Positions 58,262 to 64,000 of a DNA stretch of 64,000 bases are shown piece after piece. The stretch lies in NCBI GenBank assembly GCA_963576735.1, contig OY755174.1, forward strand, positions 1,302,001 through 1,366,000. Direction: 5' to 3'. Position 1 is the first letter of the stretch, and each line of letters opens with the position of its first letter. This stretch comes from Bedellia somnulentella (taxonomy: Eukaryota; Arthropoda; Insecta; Lepidoptera; Bedelliidae). The notes beneath the pieces were generated by a model, which had not been told where the DNA came from, made no database searches, and was given only the letters and a program-made list of their open reading frames with translations. The translations under genes were made by a program, and so were the position numbers.

Positions 58262-58471
58262 GGGCCAGTTTTTTGATCCGTGGTTAACTCAACAATTTGT
58301 TAAATATCGTAACTATTAGTTAGATATCAGCAAAATACATTTTTTGACCCGTGGTTAGAGTAACTAATGGTCAAATATCGTACCAAAATGGATTTACGAT
58401 TTGACTACTGGTTAACTATAGTCAATGTAACAAATGGTTATATTTTTAACTCCGGATCAAAAAACTGGCCC
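58262..58471. mobile_element. PIF/Harbinger-type MITE (TAA target)
   Basis: 210 bp with inverted ends GGGCCAGTTTTTTGATCCG, flanked by TAA (58259-58261 and 58472-58474). A 3-bp TWA duplication is the PIF/Harbinger hallmark. The interior is full of GTTAAC/ATGGT motifs in both orientations. Confidence 0.75.
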
Positions 58472-58474
58472 TAA

Positions 58475-59594
58475 GTGATAAAGGTTATCCACCCCTTACA
58501 ATTTACTTTTTATTAGTTTATAGATTTATATGGCAAAACAATGTTTGCCGGTTTAGCTAGTCTTCCTATATTCTCATCTCATTATGTGTTAGCAGCAACA
58601 TTGAGTGATGTCTTCCTGGCAGCATTTGTTCTCCAATCGATTTGGACGGCGAAGCGTGTGGGAGGCGACTTCGAGCCAAAATGGGCACCGTCGCTGATTG
58701 TTTCGACGTATTCGTCAACTATCACCTTGTCGTTTTAATGTTACTTGGTATTTTTATTTATTACTTTGTTAATATTATCTATTAATTGATTAGCGTACTT
58801 TTGACGGTTATCATTGCAGGCTATATCAACTAGAGTATCTTACAATAATGGTTCTTTAGTTTTGAAATAACTGTATATATCTCGCTGGCATGTGATCGCG
58901 TTTAATAAGAAATGGATTGTATATGACGACTCAAAAATATGTCATTCTTTTCCTTACATATATATAATAATATTCTAACCAGCACATCAAAGCATTTTTT
59001 TGATATATTTATTAACATGCCGGAATTGCTGCGAATTTTATAATTATAAAGAAACGCATAATCATGAAGAAACAAATTCAAATTATAAAGTAATCTAAAT
59101 ATTGGAATTCCTCAGTAAAAAAACAAATAATTTTTAAGTATGTGAAAAAGGACTATATAATATAACACTTTCTCTCATTTTACAAACGCTAGTCTAACTG
59201 GAAGGGAAAGTAAATTGTCTTTCTCTATTCTATTTTTTATTGTATATAAACATTATTGTTGGTTCCAATAAAAATATTAAAATAGTCATATCGTCAGTTT
59301 GCAATTAACATCACAATATTATTCTAATTAATTGTCACAAAATTTCATTAGCTCGGCACATTCTTGATGCACGTTTTCGAACACTGTTCTGACCGTAATC
59401 GGCCTATCACATGTTTCTGACTTAGCTTATTATTGTTGTTCTAAAGTATTTGCAATACTGGCATTAATACGTTTATGTAAGTGAATGTAGCGAATTAGAA
59501 ATTTACCGCGTTTAGATCTGAGCGCAACATACCTAGTTGCAATTGATATTCTTTTGCCCTTGACCGCCAACATATCGGAGTTGTATCAGCAAAC
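58475..59594. other. No gene recognised
   Basis: A 65-codon frame at 58541-58738 has no recognisable features. Confidence 0.4.
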
Positions 59595-59735
59595 GGCAGC
59601 ATAGCACGAGCGAGCTTTAAATAGATATCGCGTGCTATAAAACAGCTAACTCTTTCGCACTTAGTTAGTATCGTATACGGTTATCTCATTCTAACCGATA
59701 TCGTGACAATAAAATAGCGTTCGTGCTAGATCTCC
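59595..59735. mobile_element. Single copy of the palindromic-ended repeat
   Basis: AGCACGAGCG ... CGTTCGTGCT ends, with the shared interior GCACTTAGTTAGTATCGTAT and ATCTCATTCTAACCG, as in 57785-58070. Confidence 0.65.
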
Positions 59736-59980
59736 TGCTCTATAGTGATTTCTTTGTTATGTGACATTGTAATACACGGATTCGCAACGGAAAACGATAA
59801 CGGCTTCGATACGTATGATATCATGTGTATTTTTCTAGCGTGTGATATGCGAAAGTAGTGCTGCTAAATACGACCTACACGGATTCTACCAAATCCTCAT
59901 CTGTACAAGTGTTATAAAGCAGAAGAGTTTGTTACTTGAGCTGTTATCTCAATAACAATTAGTTAGTTTTAAAACTTTTA

Positions 59981-60118
59981 CGCCCGATTTCTGAATTGAG
60001 TATTCAAGCTGAGAACGACTTAAGTATCGTTTTGTCTCATTCAGTTGTTAAGATTTCAATGCGACAGAACGAAACTTAAGTTGTTCTCAGCTGGAATACT
60101 CAATTCAGACATCGGGCG
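59981..60118. mobile_element. Long-armed MITE (TTA target)
   Basis: 138 bp made almost entirely of two inverted arms of about 55 bp (CGCCCGATTTCTGAATTGAG and its near complement). TTA flanks both sides (59978-59980 and 60119-60121). The target size fits PIF/Harbinger, but the termini differ from the MITE at 58262. Confidence 0.65.
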
Positions 60119-62183
60119 TTAGTGTAAGATCTCACTCATTGATCTAGTAAGGATATGTATAAATGTAGTCAAACACTTACTAACTATGCGAAGCCGGGGC
60201 AAATCATTAGCGTCAAATATAGTAGACATATTCGTGTTGTTAGTTTAAAAGATTTGCTTAACTCAAAATAAATATGTACAAATTAAACATGCTTTTATAG
60301 AAAATTTATTCGTCCTAAGCTAAATGTAACAAATATGTAGGACACTGCATCCAAGTGGAAATATGTTGAACCATAAATGTAATATTGTAATAAAAGATAA
60401 ATGATATTTACCATGAATATAAATTAAACAGCATTTAAGAAAATCCACTGTACCTTTTTTGCGTATTTTCTTTTGAATCGCACTACCCCGCAAAATTGCG
60501 CAGTTATAAAATAGCATTCCATGTTTTTTGTCTACCTTGCTAATAATTTATCGAACGGCTAATGTAAACACGTTTTTTGTGTTCACGTTTTTTCTGTACT
60601 GCGCATTTGATTTATAATATTCGTGAGCTTGAAAAGAGTTGAGTATTTGAGAAGCTTTTTTGCACAACCGTTTTGTGTTTGAGTTTGAAAAGAACCATTT
60701 ATATTTTTTGAGTGAAATAAATTAACTAGTTTTAAATTTACTCTTTGCTTACTCTGTAAACACAGACTGTGACGCTAAATAGGGTTAAGTTGTCTGACAG
60801 TTTCTAAAAACACCGTATTTCATGACAGGCCCAAAAAGCGTTAAATCTTTCAAAATGCACCGATTAATGGAGTCCTATTTTATTAAGATACTACATTGGC
60901 TTGGCCATTATACTAAAAATAGTATGATATGAAAATTTTAAAGCATTTTCAGAGCGAAAAGATTTCCTCTGTCCTCCACTTATCTGGTAATTTCATATAT
61001 TAGTTAAACTTTCACGACTATCTGCTCTAGAATGAAAAAAAAGGAACAGGAAAGGGTCTTCGAAAAGTCGAAATTATTGCGAACGTTATTCCTTGAGATC
61101 AAAATATTTAGTGTATGTTTATGAGTTGGTTTTGTAATCGTTTTATTTAAAAAATATATATCTTAGAATCAATAAACTAATCCATATCAGCTCAGATAGT
61201 GAAACATAATGTTTGTACGATAACTTTCCGTAGGTACGTAAATCACTTTAATATACCCAAATAAATATTAAATCTATCATTATCTATACTTCGATAACTA
61301 TAATATATCGCAATCTGGTTTATTATACAATGTTTTATTTTTATTATAACATAATGAACGGGTCGGGAATGTCTTGTGAGTTGTAACCTAATACGTGGCC
61401 TCACCTTGAGCTTACCCGGTTTGCTCCTTATTTCAATAAAATGTTGACGCGATTATAAGTGCTCGTTTTTTGTACTGTTCGAGTGAATATTATAAAGTAG
61501 CATTACGAAAACAATTTGTTACTATTGATTAATGTTTATCACATATCTCACATTTTATCTCATAAGACTGGTTCGATTACTAATATAACACTCAGGATGC
61601 AAATTTACATGTAAGCTCTAATGAAATAGGAAATATCTTTAAAGTTTTGTGTTATCAAACATTATTACGTTGTTATTGGTGACATAACAGTAAATATGAT
61701 TTCAGTGACTGTATTGCTAATCTCTTCGTGTCTCTCGAGTTAAACCTTTTAAATGTCTACGATGATACAGTGTATGCGTTATCATGAGTATCATATTGTA
61801 AACATTGGAAACGAAACAGATATGATGTCATCAACCATCCATCACTTTACTTGTAAACAATACTTATTATCTAGTTTTACTTAATTTTTGTTACAGTTTT
61901 AGTTTTCCATTTTTCTAGCAGTTCATAAAACAACATTGTCTTAATATGAACAGTATGTTTTAGGTTATACATATTTCGCTATCATATCTTAAGAGTTCTA
62001 ACGACGTATGTCTGCCTCAACATTATGCATTGAAACATTTTATTCACTCCTACCATTCAAAAGCAACCAACACATCCTTAAAAGTAAACGTCGTAAATAA
62101 ACCAAGAGATGCAAATTGAATTTTAATATCATACCGTGTGAAAGATAAGCCATCTCCTTTCGCCCAGTGGTGCGTGGCGTACA

Positions 62184-62276
62184 ATGGCGGCTAAGTTTGG
62201 CGGTGATGTCAGAGTTCCTTTAACGAGCGGCGCGCCTGCTTCGCTGTACACTGGGAACCAAATTATCAGTTTGTAA
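62184..62276 (+). CDS. Candidate 30-codon small ORF
   Basis: ATG in good context (TACAATGGCGG) opens MAAKFGGDVRVPLTSGAPAS and ends at TAA 62274-62276. GC content is higher than around it. No domain, signal peptide or partner is visible. It could be a short peptide, the start of a spliced gene, or chance. Confidence 0.2.
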   Translation: MAAKFGGDVRVPLTSGAPASLYTGNQIISL

Positions 62277-62690
62277 AAACTATATGTATATGCGGACGGG
62301 GAAGTTGATGAACTGTCAGTGTCATGTTTGATGACATGACCGTGTCCGTAAAGCTATAAATCTTCCCTCGTTATTCCTAGGAATAATTGTCTGGTGAGGA
62401 TTTTTCTTCTCACGTTATGTGATTGGTTTTTGTGATGGACAATTTATTTTAAATATGTCAAACTAGCGTTTGGTTTTGTCGCATAGAAAATCTTTTATAA
62501 AGTAAAAACATGTTAATAAACTGAAATTGTACAAACCATGTTTTGAAAAAATGAAAAAATGTGAATGTAAAGAGTTTCTTTGTTGCTTCTTCTCTTTACG
62601 AACACCTTCCGAAGCAACGGACTAATGATAAATTTAAAAAAAATTGACGTTCAAAAAATGATAATTTTTAACTTAATTTTGAAAAATAAA

Positions 62691-62716
62691 CTTTTTGACT
62701 TTGACTTTTTTTTTTG
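62691..62716 (+). mobile_element. Possible LINE 3' tail
   Basis: ACTTTTTGACTTTGAC followed by a T-run resembles (TTTGAC)n tails of lepidopteran LINEs. The body upstream is not recognisable. Confidence 0.3.
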
Positions 62717-62734
62717 ATGAAAACCTACATAGCT

Positions 62735-62805
62735 ATGAAGCGCTAAAAGGAGTAGCCAGAGCGTCAGGATTAGAAATGTCTCAGCCAGTTTGGTGATGAG
62801 TTTCT
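62735..62805 (-). mobile_element. SINE-A relic
   Basis: AGGAGTAGCCAGAGC, GATTAGAAATGTCTCAGCCA and GTGATGAGTTTC are reduced SINE-A landmarks. Confidence 0.5.
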
Positions 62806-63596
62806 AGTCAAATCATCCTAGCCCCACAACTCTTACGATTCTTACCACAACAAGGGGAAAATAAATGTCAATTTAAAAGTATTTCTATTAACCAACTAAC
62901 TTCAAAATAAAGATAAATCTTTGGGTATATGGCGAAAAATTATATAATTTTCAATACATTTTTCTTTTGGACATATAACATTAAGAGTATTTGTCCACAT
63001 TAATATTATATAATTATTTATAGAAGATAGAAGATTTGTAAATGGCATTGTGTATTCATAATTAGTATTATATTGTTTGTATTGGTCTGTTAATCTTCCA
63101 AAGAAAATAAAATAAAATAATTAATACCCAAAATTTTCGTATTATTATGTTGATCGATTATTATGTGAATCGACAAAACTAATACTGTATGCGAATATTG
63201 TTATAGATACGTTTATCGCATGTTTACTAGTTCAGTAACGATTTTATATATATATGTGTATTTTAATGTCCAAAATATTATTATTTGTTGCGATACTTAC
63301 GTTTTAGAATTCCGCTATATCAATTACTTTTAAAATTAGCTCAATATCGAAAACAAGCAATTGTGCGCATTTGCAAAGTATAGTAAAAAACATTTCTGAG
63401 GAATTGCCTGTGTGTGGTATTTATTTCTTACTCGTTTATATATTTGTGAAAATGCCAATGTCTTTTCAAGTTTGTAACAAATGGAATCTCACGATATATT
63501 ATTTAGGTATTATATTCTATTGTCATCTACTACTGAAAAGATTCAGCAGGCAGGATTATTTATTTAATGATCAGTTTAGTTTGACCATCTATCATC

Positions 63597-63718
63597 CATT
63601 TATTTCACCATCTTTTCCCCACGCAACTTCCAAAAGTGGCTGAGGAATTTCTGATTCCCTAGCTCTGGTTACCCCTTCAAGGGATTCATAGCCGTGAGTA
63701 TATGTATGTATGTATGTA
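63597..63718 (+). mobile_element. SINE-A, 5'-truncated
   Basis: Starts ATTTATTTCACCATCTTTTC within the SINE-A body and ends GCCGTGAGTATATGTATGTATG with several TATG units. Confidence 0.8.
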
Positions 63719-64000
63719 TTTAGTTTGAAATAGTTTTATTAATAACTACTTTACTATTGATAACATAGCACTGAACTTGGCTGTGAAGATCTTTGAGGGA
63801 GGTCTATGTTCAACAGTTGACATCAATTAGGTGACTTCTCAGCATAACTTTTTTTTTTGTAAATAAATAAAATAGTATAACTTGATACGCCTACCTCATA
63901 AGTATCCCAGCTTTCAACATCGTTTTTCTCATGGTTGTAACAACACTAGCGGGTGAACCTATGGCCCTACAGTTTCGCCAACGTCTCAGGGATACATATG
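63719..64000. other. No gene recognised
   Basis: Window end; nothing supported. Confidence 0.5.

Larger units (their letters stand above)
60122..63596. other. No confident gene
   Basis: Mostly AT-rich. Contains the 30-codon frame at 62184, a retroelement tail near 62691 and a SINE-A relic at 62735. Confidence 0.4.

Overview
This 64 kb window is AT-rich, repeat-dense animal DNA with no bacterial gene organisation. The repeat families point to an insect, most likely a moth or butterfly. That is inferred from remembered lepidopteran repeats: Helitrons starting TCTATACTTATAATAAA and ending in CTAG, a SINE with a (TATG)n tail, tRNA-headed SINEs, and the dispersed GGGTTCCGTAGCC...CTTGGCCGGTTTTT repeat. 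No host protein-coding gene could be identified with confidence. The window is best read as intergenic or large-intron sequence filled with nested mobile elements, plus one intact tRNA-Lys(TTT) gene and a few isolated exon or promoter candidates.

Layout. 1-4.6 kb: little recognisable. 4.6-10.9 kb: three Helitron copies, one head-to-head and two head-to-tail. The first (4645-6932) carries a 1.63 kb tandem array of a 315-bp unit, and every full unit holds a tRNA-shaped sequence with A box, B box and T-run. The third is split by a 1.95 kb insertion with a 7-bp target duplication. 10.9-27.3 kb: SINE copies, MITEs, the tRNA-Lys gene, and candidate exon/promoter signals at 13.47 and 17.79-17.89 kb. 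27.35-34.10 kb: an apparently intact BEL/Pao LTR retrotransposon (minus strand) with identical-looking 479-bp LTRs, a 5-bp target duplication and one uninterrupted 1834-codon gag-pol frame. 35.4-37.2 kb: a 501-bp palindromic element with 158-bp perfect arms, a retroelement tail and a minisatellite. 38.66-41.46 kb: a DNA transposon with 18-bp terminal inverted repeats, eight copies of a heptamer, and a two-exon, frameshifted transposon-type gene. 42.1 kb: a GC-rich exon-like block. 44.4-51.5 kb: more nested repeats, including a Helitron inside a 151-bp-arm inverted repeat and a SINE in one half of a tandem duplication. 51.5-64 kb: mostly unannotated, with two TWA-flanked MITEs, a tandem palindromic repeat and old SINE/LINE tails.

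Most of the sequence is explained by four dispersed families, named here for convenience. SINE-A has a (TATG)n tail and about 19 copies. LINE-B is a 3' fragment sharing SINE-A's tail. SINE-C has a tRNA head and a 368-386 bp full-length form. Repeat-D runs from GGGTTCCGTAGCC to GGCCGGTTTTT. The most unusual object is the Helitron-borne array of tRNA-like units. A solitary relative at 25.8 kb shows that the tRNA-like core belongs to a palindromic element family.
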